Shown: positions 18,802 through 28,429 of the stretch, piece by piece
Position numbering within the stretch: the stretch's first letter is position 1
Layout of the letters: each line of letters begins with the position of its first letter
DNA from: a virus
DNA: 64,000 nucleotides
Virus record (IMG/VR): IMGVR_UViG_3300010885_059224
Coordinates: 1 to 64,000 of that record
Reading direction: 5' to 3' (one strand)
Translations under genes and position numbers: made by a program
The notes under the pieces: model-generated
The model's input: the letters and a program-made list of their open reading frames with translations, nothing else
What the model was told of the DNA's origin: nothing
Database searches by the model: none

Positions 18802-19365
18802 ATGGGATCCCTAGAAAAAAATAATTTAAACAAGTCAATATCTGGCTTTGTGAAGATTTGGAAATCCTGTCCAGTCACAGGGGAATCTGAATTAGTAGTA
18901 GACCAACCTAATCTAGTTTTATACGGTGGAGCCACAGTTATGGCTAATGCATTAGCGGGTGTGCCCAATGCTGGTATCTGGGGTATGTACATAGGCTACA
19001 ATAACAGCTCGTCGTTCACCCCGCCAACCATAGATGTAGCTTATTCTCAGCCATTTGCGGGGTTTACAGCACCATTCGGGTATCTTAGAGAGCCTTTAAC
19101 GTTCACCCCAACCTATCTTTCAGACCCTAATTATAAGAATAATACGGTTTTATTCAGCACAATGATCACATCTTCGTCTGCTGCCGCTGGTGCTCAATTT
19201 TTAGGTGGTTCTAGTAATATTTATGAGGTGGCCTTGGTTAGTGCCCCTAATCCTACAAATTTAGCTACTGATATAGTTTTTTCTAGAACATCTTTTAATA
19301 AAGTAAATTACGATTCTACATTTAACTTTACAGTGACCTGGGGAATTAAATTCCTCGTAAACTAA
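18802..19365 (+). CDS. Virion-associated tail protein
   Basis: 187 residues, beta-rich. The segment ELVVDQPNLVLYGGATVMANAL at residues ~30-50 resembles a common pattern in phage tail and baseplate-associated proteins (V-x-x-N-L-x-x-x-G). Located between the gpI-like and fibre-type genes, so a baseplate periphery role is likely. Its own TATAAT box lies 8 nt before the start. Confidence 0.55.
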   Translation: MGSLEKNNLNKSISGFVKIWKSCPVTGESELVVDQPNLVLYGGATVMANALAGVPNAGIWGMYIGYNNSSSFTPPTIDVAYSQPFAGFTAPFGYLREPLTFTPTYLSDPNYKNNTVLFSTMITSSSAAAGAQFLGGSSNIYEVALVSAPNPTNLATDIVFSRTSFNKVNYDSTFNFTVTWGIKFLVN

Positions 19366-19372
19366 AATAGCC

Positions 19373-21721
19373 ATGTCTGTAACTCCCTGGGTACCAACAG
19401 TAAAATTAATTCAAGACGGGCAAGAAGTATCTCAGTCTGTGGTGAATGTTCCTATGGAGCAGCTGATCCAGCGAGATCAGCACCTTTTTGATGAATTTGC
19501 AGAACTGCAGAATAAATCTGCATTGATGAGTTTTAATCAGCCTATTCATCCCAGTGATTTAGCGGGGGCAGAGCCCATTTCTGCTGGAAAGCTCGAAGTT
19601 GTTTATTATCGCAAAGATAATTTGGGTGAGGGATTATCAAGAGCGTCCACAGGTTTCTCCACTTCCCCAACCTCAAGTGTTTATCAGCCAAACAATTCTA
19701 ACTACGTGTTTGGTATCCTGAGAGATGTGAAAGCAGGGAATATGGCGGATTGCTACATTCAGGGTATGTGTGAATTCCCTGTTGGAATTGATGATCCATA
19801 CAGCGGTTTAATGGAGTATTCCACAGACCAAAATGGAAACAGGATAAAGCCTGAATTTGTTGTGGGCCCATATTATGTTTCCAGAAAAATGCCTGGTAAG
19901 ATCACTCAGAATCCTGCGGGAATTCCTGTGTATGTCGGATACGCTTTATCCAGAACGGAATTCATACTCCAACCGTCAGTAGATGAGTTTACCCAGTTCT
20001 TTATTAACTATAGGGATAATTTATTAGACCGTCCGGTCTACAAGCCGGCACTCACCAACGGCGGAACTAAATGGACTATTCCAACCCCCAGCGGCAGTCC
20101 CAATAACCCAAATAAGCTGGGTTGGATTGCTGCTACCACTACAAACCTCCCAGGATATGCCATCCCCACGTCTCCAAGCGGGCAGGTAGCTAAATTTTTA
20201 TACTATATCCCAGGTAATCTAACCACAGGACCAGATTCCACAGTACTTAATAGTAATGAGATTTCAGAAGCTGTTGAGTTAGGAAGAAACCTGCCACCAG
20301 TACCAGCAAATTTTGTTGAGCTTGTGGTTAACGGAATCATACAGCGCTATGCAGATGTTTATTCACCAGACGGCATATATTCTATAGATAACTATGGCAT
20401 ATGGTGGTATTCAGACACCCCAGGAACACAACCATGGGCGGAGGATATACTTGCCTTTTCAGCTGATAATGATTGGGATCCTGATGAATGGGAGGCGTAT
20501 AAAGGTAGCTTGTTCCGCAGACCCAGGTTGTTTTTATCTTTTGCAAAGTTTAATCCAGCTCTACGAACGCAGCTAGTTAGTTCTATTGCCCCTTACGATA
20601 TAACTACAAATCCACCAACAGGAACAATCCCTAACAAGAGCAGTAATTTTATTTCGTTCAAACTAAAAAATAATCCAGCAGTATCTTCAGCTACCGGCGA
20701 GCTGCTGGTTAACGTTACTCCACAGTTTGTAAAAACTGGCTACGCGGATTTACCTAGTGTGACTTCTGCAGTATATGTGCCAGGAAGCACAGGGCTAATA
20801 ACTTTTTCCCAGGCCCACGGGTTAGTTGCAGGTAAAAGTTTAATCCTTACAGGATTCTATGATCCAAATTCAAGCTGGAACGGCACTTTTGCGGCTACTA
20901 TAGTCTCATCAACTACCGTAAGTATTTCTGGTCCCACAGCCGATCCCACAACTGTGGGCAATATAGTTATTTCTGGAGGAGCAACACTTGTACCATCCGC
21001 TAGTGGTACAACCACAGCTTATACAGCCGGCAGTGCAGTTGCTGACTTAATATGGGACAATATTCAAGGTAAGTTTATAAAAATCTCAGCACCGTCAGTT
21101 TCAAAGCTGATCGGTACAGGTGGAATAGATGTCTCCCCTGTTACAAGTCAACCTGGAACATACACAGTTTCATATCTATCTAACGGTGTTTACGGGCTTG
21201 TAGATTCTATAGAGCCAGTTAATTCGAGGTTAGAATTCAGAGGGCTTAATTCTTATATTAAGCTACCTTATAATAATCCTGTTACTGTTCCTTATGGCTT
21301 GATAGGTAAGGTAGTCCTTGTGAAAGACGCAATAGATAATGCTCCTCTTAATTTGGTACTGCAGGTTTTTGGTACATCAACGTATAGCTCAGGTTCACCA
21401 AACGTAGCTATATCTGTTAGTTTTGAATATGCTGCGACTTCAGCAAAAAATGGTAGTGCCCCTACGGCAGTAGCAAACCTTAATAATACTGTTAGCCTTT
21501 CCTCTGCATCAACGTCCAGAGTTACATTGAACATGCCAGCTACTGGGTACACGGCGTATTCACCAATAAATCTCACCGGTCCACTCACAATCCCCGCCCA
21601 GTATATCGGAAAAGATACTGTGGTGAATTTCAAAATAACCAGAAATCTCACAGGTTCGGGAAATGACTATACTGGGGATGTTGGGATTTTAGGAATTTAC
21701 TGGGGAATAACTAACTCTTAG
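19373..21721 (+). CDS. Large tail fibre/collar-type structural protein
   Basis: 782 residues, beta-rich. The N-terminal ~60 residues are helical and polar and may attach to the baseplate. Around residues 455-540 a segment with HGLVAGKSLILTGF and later NGTF looks like a small beta domain often found in tail proteins. The C-terminus (residues ~620-782) has the jelly-roll-like pattern of fibre ends, finishing GDVGILGIYWGIT. Probably exposed at the tail periphery. Confidence 0.55.
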   Translation: MSVTPWVPTVKLIQDGQEVSQSVVNVPMEQLIQRDQHLFDEFAELQNKSALMSFNQPIHPSDLAGAEPISAGKLEVVYYRKDNLGEGLSRASTGFSTSPTSSVYQPNNSNYVFGILRDVKAGNMADCYIQGMCEFPVGIDDPYSGLMEYSTDQNGNRIKPEFVVGPYYVSRKMPGKITQNPAGIPVYVGYALSRTEFILQPSVDEFTQFFINYRDNLLDRPVYKPALTNGGTKWTIPTPSGSPNNPNKLGWIAATTTNLPGYAIPTSPSGQVAKFLYYIPGNLTTGPDSTVLNSNEISEAVELGRNLPPVPANFVELVVNGIIQRYADVYSPDGIYSIDNYGIWWYSDTPGTQPWAEDILAFSADNDWDPDEWEAYKGSLFRRPRLFLSFAKFNPALRTQLVSSIAPYDITTNPPTGTIPNKSSNFISFKLKNNPAVSSATGELLVNVTPQFVKTGYADLPSVTSAVYVPGSTGLITFSQAHGLVAGKSLILTGFYDPNSSWNGTFAATIVSSTTVSISGPTADPTTVGNIVISGGATLVPSASGTTTAYTAGSAVADLIWDNIQGKFIKISAPSVSKLIGTGGIDVSPVTSQPGTYTVSYLSNGVYGLVDSIEPVNSRLEFRGLNSYIKLPYNNPVTVPYGLIGKVVLVKDAIDNAPLNLVLQVFGTSTYSSGSPNVAISVSFEYAATSAKNGSAPTAVANLNNTVSLSSASTSRVTLNMPATGYTAYSPINLTGPLTIPAQYIGKDTVVNFKITRNLTGSGNDYTGDVGILGIYWGITNS

Positions 21722-21723
21722 CC

Positions 21724-22620
21724 ATGCCCTGGGTTGACTCTCTAGACTATCTAAATTTAAACTCACTACGCAGATACCCAATAAGAGAAGGTACTAGCGC
21801 AGTGAGTGTGGACGGGCTTTTTCAAATCCCAGATACACTGATATTAGACCTTTCATTATCTGCTAGTGGTAATGCTGATGAAAGGTTCTATATATCAGCA
21901 TTCACTAATAACTTGTTTTCCTGCACTATACAGATGGCAGAATACTTAACAGGAGAAGTGGCTGGGAGTTTCTTTGTAGACTTTAATACCCACAAATTAA
22001 ACGATACATACTATTTAAACGGTATCGGTGTCTACTCCGGTGCAACTGGTAAGGTCACAATAGGCTCCCCAGACGATTTACAATTACAGCCTGCTGGGCA
22101 ATTTTTATTTTTAAACACTAGTACAGAGGTGGAGCCGAAAGTAGTTGTTCCGGGGCTTATGGGGGTTAGCTCAATCACTTATATAGATGCAGAAGGAACT
22201 AGTGCTACTCTTACTGGCGACGTAACAATGAACGCCAGGACAAATACAATATTTACATATAACCAAACTTTAAACAGCATAGCAATTGATGTTGGTGACA
22301 ACCTGGGGCTTAACCAAATCTGCACAAAAACTAATTGTATACAAAAGATTAATGGTGTCACCCCAGACCCATCTACCGGTAATATCTCCCTAATAGGTGT
22401 AGATTGCATACAGATTGCCAGCAGTAGCGCATACACATTACAATTTAACGACTCTTGCTGTACCCCGTGCTCAGGCTGCTCAGATTTATCCACACTAACA
22501 ACTCGTTTAACCAGCTTAGAAAATAGTTTCATTGATCTTAAGAACTATTATAATACATTAAATGGGCAGCTGGTCAGTTACTTAACAACCGTTAATTCTA
22601 GCTGCTCATGCGGAAGTTAA
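21724..22620 (+). CDS. YP-module paralogue 1, Cys-rich tail
   Basis: 298 residues, first of five neighbouring proteins that share an N-terminal module: L-x-L-N-S-L-R-R-Y-P-I-R-E-G, then a DG-x-F-Q-I-P-D stretch. The central region has LTGDVTMNA followed by IQKINGVTPDPSTG, echoed in the 30641 paralogue. The C-terminus contains CCTPCSGC, a heptad-like segment (LTTRLTSLENSFIDLK) and CSCGS, suggesting a coiled-coil oligomer with disulfide or metal-binding Cys. Likely tail adhesin or attachment protein (inference). Confidence 0.6.
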   Translation: MPWVDSLDYLNLNSLRRYPIREGTSAVSVDGLFQIPDTLILDLSLSASGNADERFYISAFTNNLFSCTIQMAEYLTGEVAGSFFVDFNTHKLNDTYYLNGIGVYSGATGKVTIGSPDDLQLQPAGQFLFLNTSTEVEPKVVVPGLMGVSSITYIDAEGTSATLTGDVTMNARTNTIFTYNQTLNSIAIDVGDNLGLNQICTKTNCIQKINGVTPDPSTGNISLIGVDCIQIASSSAYTLQFNDSCCTPCSGCSDLSTLTTRLTSLENSFIDLKNYYNTLNGQLVSYLTTVNSSCSCGS

Positions 22621-22632
22621 AATTACCGGCAT

Positions 22633-25600
22633 ATGTCAGCTCTAGAATACTTAAGTAATAATGCTTTAAACAGCTACCCATTTAAAGATGGTAGGGAGGC
22701 TAATCCTGATCTTCCTATCCCAAACGACGCATTTCTTGATGCACTGTTTATAACCAGCAACCACAGCATAAAGAGGGTATACATATCTAGAATAACGCAA
22801 GTTCAAGGAAATATAAGTATAGAATTATCTGAAGTAACATCTGGCGTCATTGGTACATTAGACTTTAAATTATCGGATGCAGTAAGTCATCTTAACAACC
22901 AAGATAAAAGTTTTATAGCTGGTTCTGGTACAGCTTGGGTTATAAAGCTGGTATTCGGTCCAGGGATATCATTTTTAAAAGGGAACAGAGCACCTGTAAC
23001 ATACACACCCCAGCAAACAGAGCTACTATCTTCTATATTACAAAACTATCCAAGAACAGTAACATCGCTTAAATTTCAATCTTACACACCGCAAGGAGCT
23101 ATATCAACTCAGGAGTTAACCGAAGTTCACAAGTACATAGCTGGAGACATTGTGCATATCGCAAATGGGGCGAATAATGAATTTAGTACAGGCACCGGAT
23201 CCGTGATGTACATAGACATTGACAGGGGTAAAGGAAAAGGGTTATGGGATCCTTGCAGCACAGGCCAGATAAAAAATATTTATTCAGTTAACGAGATAAT
23301 ACCAAGTAGCGTTGGAGAATTTTTTATTAACGCTGACGATTGTTATTCCGTAAAATTACTGTCGGCCAGTGAGCTTTCAGACCTAGGCAGCTCCACAAGC
23401 TCACCGACACATATAAAAACAGCAACAAACTATGCAAACTTTTCAACGCCCATAACACCAAAAGCAATACTTTCCGGTCTTATGGACTACGTTGGTCATT
23501 CTGCGGTCGCACAAAACTCAGTTAATGTAAGTTTCACAAGCCCAGAAATTGGGGATTTGATATCTGAAAACCCAGAAAACTACAGAATTATATTTAATGG
23601 TGGGTACATAGCAGAAAAAATAACAGGAGCTACAGGGGCGTATACACCAGGAGCAGTGTGGGCTATAACTGGTGTTTGGCCAGCCAACACCACTGGGGCT
23701 CCATTTTCAATCCAGCAAAAAAAAGTTTCCTTTAACGCCATAAGCGCGGCAGCCGGCGGCCATGGCTTTATGATGAGTAATAGCTGCTCTGCAAAATGCC
23801 CCCCAGAGAATATAAATGCCTTTGCAAAATATATGAACAGGGTAACAGATGGCGCCGCTGAACTTTATAAGATAGTTAATAACAATAGTCAAACATACGG
23901 TACCGGCAATATTGACGGAGCCCCTTTCTCTTCTGATAGCTTTAATGGAGTTATAAATAGCGCCTATTTTAAAGCGTATAATTTTTGTCAGGAGCCTGGG
24001 AGCTCAAGACCAATATCTTGCAACGCCAGCTTTAAAAAATATTTTCACGAGGGTAGAGATATAAAAATCACAAAAGGAAGGGATAATTATATATTTCAAA
24101 TAAAAAAAGTTTTATCGTCTACACGCATTATAATATCCCCCGCGATTCAAACTCCCGATATTTTTTCAGCGTTATGTGATATATTAAACACGCCTGGCAC
24201 ATATTATTCTTTTTCTGTGCTAGACTATGGTATAAAAAACTCATTAAACGACGCTATTATTAATAAGAATAATAAAGTTGCTACACAAAACACACCTTAT
24301 ATAGATTTGAATTACGGTACTGTGGAGGCGTACAACACAGCACGAGATTACGGAACTTTCATTACCTCCGTAATTGTTATCTATAACCCATCTGCAACTT
24401 CAATAACTTACAGTATCAGCGCAACGGTATTAGGCTTAGCTTCATTGGTTGGAACATCTGTAAAAATAAAAACAAGCAAGGGAGATATAAGTTATGGTGC
24501 CACCACAGGTACAATAGATTGCCAAGATTATAATATTTATGAATCAATATATTTTATACCTTGCTCTCCTTCTGAGCATAATTTAAGCGCTGGTGGGGTA
24601 CAATTCGAGGTGAATAATACAACACATACACCTCACGTACCAATACCCTATTACATTAACGGAGCCATAACAGCCCCATCAATTCCTCACTCCGAAAGCA
24701 GTACTGAATTAATTGCTGCCTTATGTGTATCTACCACGGTAGTCGAAGATTCTATTACCGCGACTCAAGGTAAAGCATTTGAATATAATATAACGCTTCT
24801 CGGCAACGCAACTGATGTTAAAGTTGCCGGTGATTTACCCAGCTGGATAACCCTCAGTCACACCACTACCCCTGGAGATCCTGTGATAAATAACTGGAAA
24901 TTATCTGCAACAAATCCTGACGGGATATCCAACAAAACGTATAATATTACTATATCTGGCTCCGGAGATACTCCAGTAGCTGCGATTAGTTTACATTTAC
25001 AATATATAGCAAAACCAGTGCTAAGTTACCCAGTGGACGATACCGCCGCTGGAAGGGCTCCATTTTCTTACGTTTTACATATATACCCCCCCGACGGTGG
25101 ACCCAAAATAAAAACTACCAGGCAATTCACTCAGGGTGCGCCATTAATGGCAATTCTTGCATCTAACAGCCCAACCAGTTACTCGATAACAGGATCTATC
25201 CCCAATGGACTAACTGTTTCAGGTCGCGGGCTGATAGGTAAAATTAGTCTTCCGGAGTCCACAACTTATCCTGCGGTTTATAATCTTACACTTTCCGCCA
25301 CCAATTCTGCAGGTACTTCCAAGACGGCTACAGTTGCATTAACTATACATGACGTAGGTATAACTACTCCTTGGGCGATAACAAATACATTATTTAATTA
25401 TTCTATTATAACCGCGGGTGACGTTATATCCCAGACGCTGATTTCAATAATTCCCGACTGGTTAACTTTTGATGGTGCAATCAATCTTTCTAGTACTTCT
25501 AAGCCAAAAGCTAATTTTTCTGGAACATATACTGGAGCGGACACAACAACTATTTCCGCGGTTGTCAGGCAAAATTTAATAAACGGAGGTTATAGACTTA

Positions 25601-28371
25601 TTGAATATAATATACCTGCCAAAGCATTGCCGTATATTACTTACCCAGTTACAGGCAGCACAATCGATGTATATTCTCCAGATTTCCAAGATTATTACGG
25701 TAATACCACTACGTTTACAACAACCAACCCATTTTTAATCGTTTTAGCTAAAAATAATCCAACAAATTTTAATGCTGTGGGACTGCCTACAGGACTCACA
25801 ATCAACCGCGATGGAAAAATAATAGGAAAGATTACATCTGCACCAGCAGGCATATACGTTGTCACAATCTATGCTATCAACGCACTAGGCAACTCTCAAA
25901 GTATAACAATAAACATAAAACTCTCTACCGCGGTAGAAGAAATACCTGCATTCCAGGGTGACTCGTTTTGTTATAAATTTCCAGCTTTGAATAGCTTAAT
26001 TAATGTTGAAGGCTGCTCATTCACAGTAACCGGCCGAGATGCAGCTAACCCAGCTCCAACTTGGCTTGGAGTAAGCAAAAGTATAAATTCTTCTTGTCAC
26101 CTTTATTACTCTGGGGGAGATCCTGGCTTATCTACTGGTACAACAAGTTTAATCTTATTAACGATAAACAATAACGATGTAATATCTCGGCGTTATTTTA
26201 ATGTAACCTACTCTCCTATACCTAACATCTTCGGCCCTCAAAGATCTAATATTTGGCAGGTGGCGTATACGAACTACAAAAATAATGTTTATACCACCGA
26301 ATTACCGTTAGCTAAAATAGAAGCCAGTCATTCTCCTACAAGTTATTCTGCTACGGGTTTGCCGTCTAGTTTGAGTATAGACTCAGCCGGTAATATTGTG
26401 GGCAGTTTAACCGTGCCGCCTGGTAACTACTATTTTACCATTTATGCAACCAATGAAGCTGGAAGAAGTGAAGGTGTTCAGTTCCAACTAAATGTTAGTT
26501 CTTCTCCCATTGAATATACAATATACAATAAAATAGAATTCAGTCTTTATGCGTTTGGACCAGCTAATTCTTCATATTCATATTCAGGAACGCTTCCACC
26601 AGGGCTAACTTTTTACCCAACAACTCGTCCAATATACGGAGATTTGATAGTGGGTTATGTAAATTTAACTAGCGATGCTTCATACCCAATAGACATAACT
26701 GTTCACAATGGAACCAGCAGCCTAAAATATTCATTTCTTTTAATTTATGATTCTAATGCATTAACTATTACTAATAGCGGAACGGTATATCCAATAGTAA
26801 TACCTGACTACGGTTTACGGAAATATACCAATAGCTCGCCATTACTCACCATAACCACAAATGTTCCAGCTACGTACTTTTACGGTAGTGGATTACCGCC
26901 AAGCCTAACTATTGATGCATCTACTGGGTGCATCATTGGTGGGCCTGTTACTACTGAGGGGTATTATACCGCCACGATCACGGCAAAAAATTCGAAATAT
27001 ACAGCCACTGCAGAATATTTTTTCAATGTGGAGAATAACGTAACCCGTTACCAGGCTGTGCACGGTGAGCCTGTATGTATACCGATAACAGCAGGTGTAT
27101 ACAACTATATTCTAAGTGCTGGTATTACCTCCGGATATTTACCTGGGGGACTCTCACTAAACGGACAGTCAGGTGTAGATTGTGGAATTTATGGTTATGT
27201 TTCACAGGGCGCCCCCTCAGGAACATCTGTAGTGACTATACGTAATAATTATATTGGTGGCTCCTTTAACCAAAATATTGCTATAAGTTACGTAGGAATA
27301 CCTACAATAACAAGTATTGAAGTTGGCTCTACCCCAACCACAAGCACTAGTAGAGTTAACAGTTTTAAATTTAAGCCGTCTAGATATAATTCATACGGAC
27401 CATACACTAAAGAAAACCCACTACTCACCGTAGTGGCCACAAATTCTCCAACGTCATTCATATATTCAGGATTACCAAGCAATTTAAGCATAGACAACTA
27501 CGGAAACGTTGTAGGCATCCCATCCATTGTTGAGACAGACGCGTTGTATTACGTATATGTTGTTGCGGTAAACTCCGTTGGTCGTTCGGGAGAGTATTTA
27601 TTTACGATCGATTTAACAAAAACAAGCCCAAGTATAAACTGGCAATCTCCAGGAGTATTGCTCTTTAGAGATACCGCGGAAAATGGAGATATATTCACCG
27701 CAACAGAAGGACATACCCCGCCGTATAGTGGAACTTTTGTATACTCAATTGCTCCTACAGATAGGTTTGATATAGGCTCGCAAAATTTAAGTATCACTTT
27801 TAATCCAACCAACAGAGCAGACTATTCCTCTCTAAGCAAAACGTTCTTCTATAACGTATCACCCGCCGGGTTTAGAATAGTGTGGAATCCTGTCATATCT
27901 ACGCTAACAAACACGGAATCTATAGACAGCAGGATTCTGAATGCTTATGTTGTTTTAAATACGGACCCATCGTATCACCCGCAGGGTAGCTTTGAGTATA
28001 CTATCTATGCATCTAGTGGAGCTACTGGCGTTTCGGCAAGTAATTATTCTCTCGATATGGGTAGCCCGGACATTCCAATTGATACAGTGGAGGGAGTGGT
28101 TATACGTCTTAAATTCACTCCAAACATATCCACACGGTGGGAGCAGCTCCCGCAGTATGACTACAGAAATGTATTTTTCAAGAAGGTGAACCAGCCATCA
28201 GACTGGACTCCAACACCTACACCTGAGCCTACACCTGAGCCTACACCTGAGCCTACACCTGAGCCTACCCCTGAACCTACACCTGAACCTACACCTGAAC
28301 CTGAACCTACACCTGAACCTACACCTGAACCTGAACCTACACCAGATCCTGATCCTGGTATGGGCGAATAG
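22633..28371 (+). CDS. Giant YP-module adhesin with Ig-like repeats
   Basis: 1912 residues. N-terminal YP module (LSNNALNSYPFKDGRE). Residues ~282-362 share a domain with the 30641 paralogue. From residue ~715 onward come tandem Ig-like units of the He_PIG type (e.g. GLPSSLSIDSAGNIVG, then YATNEAGRS), with five clear copies starting near DNA 25168, 25755, 26331, 26863 and 27444. The C-terminus is a run of TPEP repeats, a stalk or flexible linker. Probably a long tail fibre that reaches and binds the host surface. No signal peptide, as expected for a virion protein. Confidence 0.65.
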   Translation: MSALEYLSNNALNSYPFKDGREANPDLPIPNDAFLDALFITSNHSIKRVYISRITQVQGNISIELSEVTSGVIGTLDFKLSDAVSHLNNQDKSFIAGSGTAWVIKLVFGPGISFLKGNRAPVTYTPQQTELLSSILQNYPRTVTSLKFQSYTPQGAISTQELTEVHKYIAGDIVHIANGANNEFSTGTGSVMYIDIDRGKGKGLWDPCSTGQIKNIYSVNEIIPSSVGEFFINADDCYSVKLLSASELSDLGSSTSSPTHIKTATNYANFSTPITPKAILSGLMDYVGHSAVAQNSVNVSFTSPEIGDLISENPENYRIIFNGGYIAEKITGATGAYTPGAVWAITGVWPANTTGAPFSIQQKKVSFNAISAAAGGHGFMMSNSCSAKCPPENINAFAKYMNRVTDGAAELYKIVNNNSQTYGTGNIDGAPFSSDSFNGVINSAYFKAYNFCQEPGSSRPISCNASFKKYFHEGRDIKITKGRDNYIFQIKKVLSSTRIIISPAIQTPDIFSALCDILNTPGTYYSFSVLDYGIKNSLNDAIINKNNKVATQNTPYIDLNYGTVEAYNTARDYGTFITSVIVIYNPSATSITYSISATVLGLASLVGTSVKIKTSKGDISYGATTGTIDCQDYNIYESIYFIPCSPSEHNLSAGGVQFEVNNTTHTPHVPIPYYINGAITAPSIPHSESSTELIAALCVSTTVVEDSITATQGKAFEYNITLLGNATDVKVAGDLPSWITLSHTTTPGDPVINNWKLSATNPDGISNKTYNITISGSGDTPVAAISLHLQYIAKPVLSYPVDDTAAGRAPFSYVLHIYPPDGGPKIKTTRQFTQGAPLMAILASNSPTSYSITGSIPNGLTVSGRGLIGKISLPESTTYPAVYNLTLSATNSAGTSKTATVALTIHDVGITTPWAITNTLFNYSIITAGDVISQTLISIIPDWLTFDGAINLSSTSKPKANFSGTYTGADTTTISAVVRQNLINGGYRLIEYNIPAKALPYITYPVTGSTIDVYSPDFQDYYGNTTTFTTTNPFLIVLAKNNPTNFNAVGLPTGLTINRDGKIIGKITSAPAGIYVVTIYAINALGNSQSITINIKLSTAVEEIPAFQGDSFCYKFPALNSLINVEGCSFTVTGRDAANPAPTWLGVSKSINSSCHLYYSGGDPGLSTGTTSLILLTINNNDVISRRYFNVTYSPIPNIFGPQRSNIWQVAYTNYKNNVYTTELPLAKIEASHSPTSYSATGLPSSLSIDSAGNIVGSLTVPPGNYYFTIYATNEAGRSEGVQFQLNVSSSPIEYTIYNKIEFSLYAFGPANSSYSYSGTLPPGLTFYPTTRPIYGDLIVGYVNLTSDASYPIDITVHNGTSSLKYSFLLIYDSNALTITNSGTVYPIVIPDYGLRKYTNSSPLLTITTNVPATYFYGSGLPPSLTIDASTGCIIGGPVTTEGYYTATITAKNSKYTATAEYFFNVENNVTRYQAVHGEPVCIPITAGVYNYILSAGITSGYLPGGLSLNGQSGVDCGIYGYVSQGAPSGTSVVTIRNNYIGGSFNQNIAISYVGIPTITSIEVGSTPTTSTSRVNSFKFKPSRYNSYGPYTKENPLLTVVATNSPTSFIYSGLPSNLSIDNYGNVVGIPSIVETDALYYVYVVAVNSVGRSGEYLFTIDLTKTSPSINWQSPGVLLFRDTAENGDIFTATEGHTPPYSGTFVYSIAPTDRFDIGSQNLSITFNPTNRADYSSLSKTFFYNVSPAGFRIVWNPVISTLTNTESIDSRILNAYVVLNTDPSYHPQGSFEYTIYASSGATGVSASNYSLDMGSPDIPIDTVEGVVIRLKFTPNISTRWEQLPQYDYRNVFFKKVNQPSDWTPTPTPEPTPEPTPEPTPEPTPEPTPEPTPEPEPTPEPTPEPEPTPDPDPGMGE
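25168..27610 (+). repeat. Five tandem Ig-like coding units
   Basis: Within the 1912-residue adhesin, the core S/N-P-T-x-[YF] ... G-LP-x-x-L-x-I-x-x-x-G-x-I-x-G recurs at about 25168, 25755, 26331, 26863 and 27444, a spacing of 532-587 nt (about 180-195 residues). The units have diverged at DNA level, so the duplication is old. Confidence 0.75.
28213..28350 (+). repeat. 12-nt tandem repeat encoding TPEP
   Basis: About ten copies or variants of ACACCTGAGCCT / ACACCTGAACCT with some 6-nt GAACCT insertions, coding for TPEPTPEP...EPTPDPDPG. Near-identical copies indicate recent expansion, and copy number is probably variable. The last residues before the stop are GMGE. Confidence 0.92.
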
Positions 28372-28382
28372 TTAATATTAAC
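28371..28382. promoter_or_regulatory. 12-bp palindrome GTTAATATTAAC
   Basis: Perfect palindrome at the end of the adhesin gene, overlapping its stop-codon last base, in the 58-nt gap before the next paralogue. Could be a protein-binding site; no further support. The gap also contains TATATT at 28396-28401. Confidence 0.3.
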
Positions 28383-28429
28383 GAGTTAATTATGGTATAT
28401 TTTAATTAAATGTGTAAATATCAAATACT

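Noticed and set aside
21292-21651. Minus-strand frame of 119 codons
   Set aside because: Inside the fibre-type gene, whose plus-strand frame is clearly coding.
28213-28350. CRISPR or non-coding satellite repeat
   Set aside because: The repeat is in frame, has no spacers and encodes TPEP; it is part of a gene.
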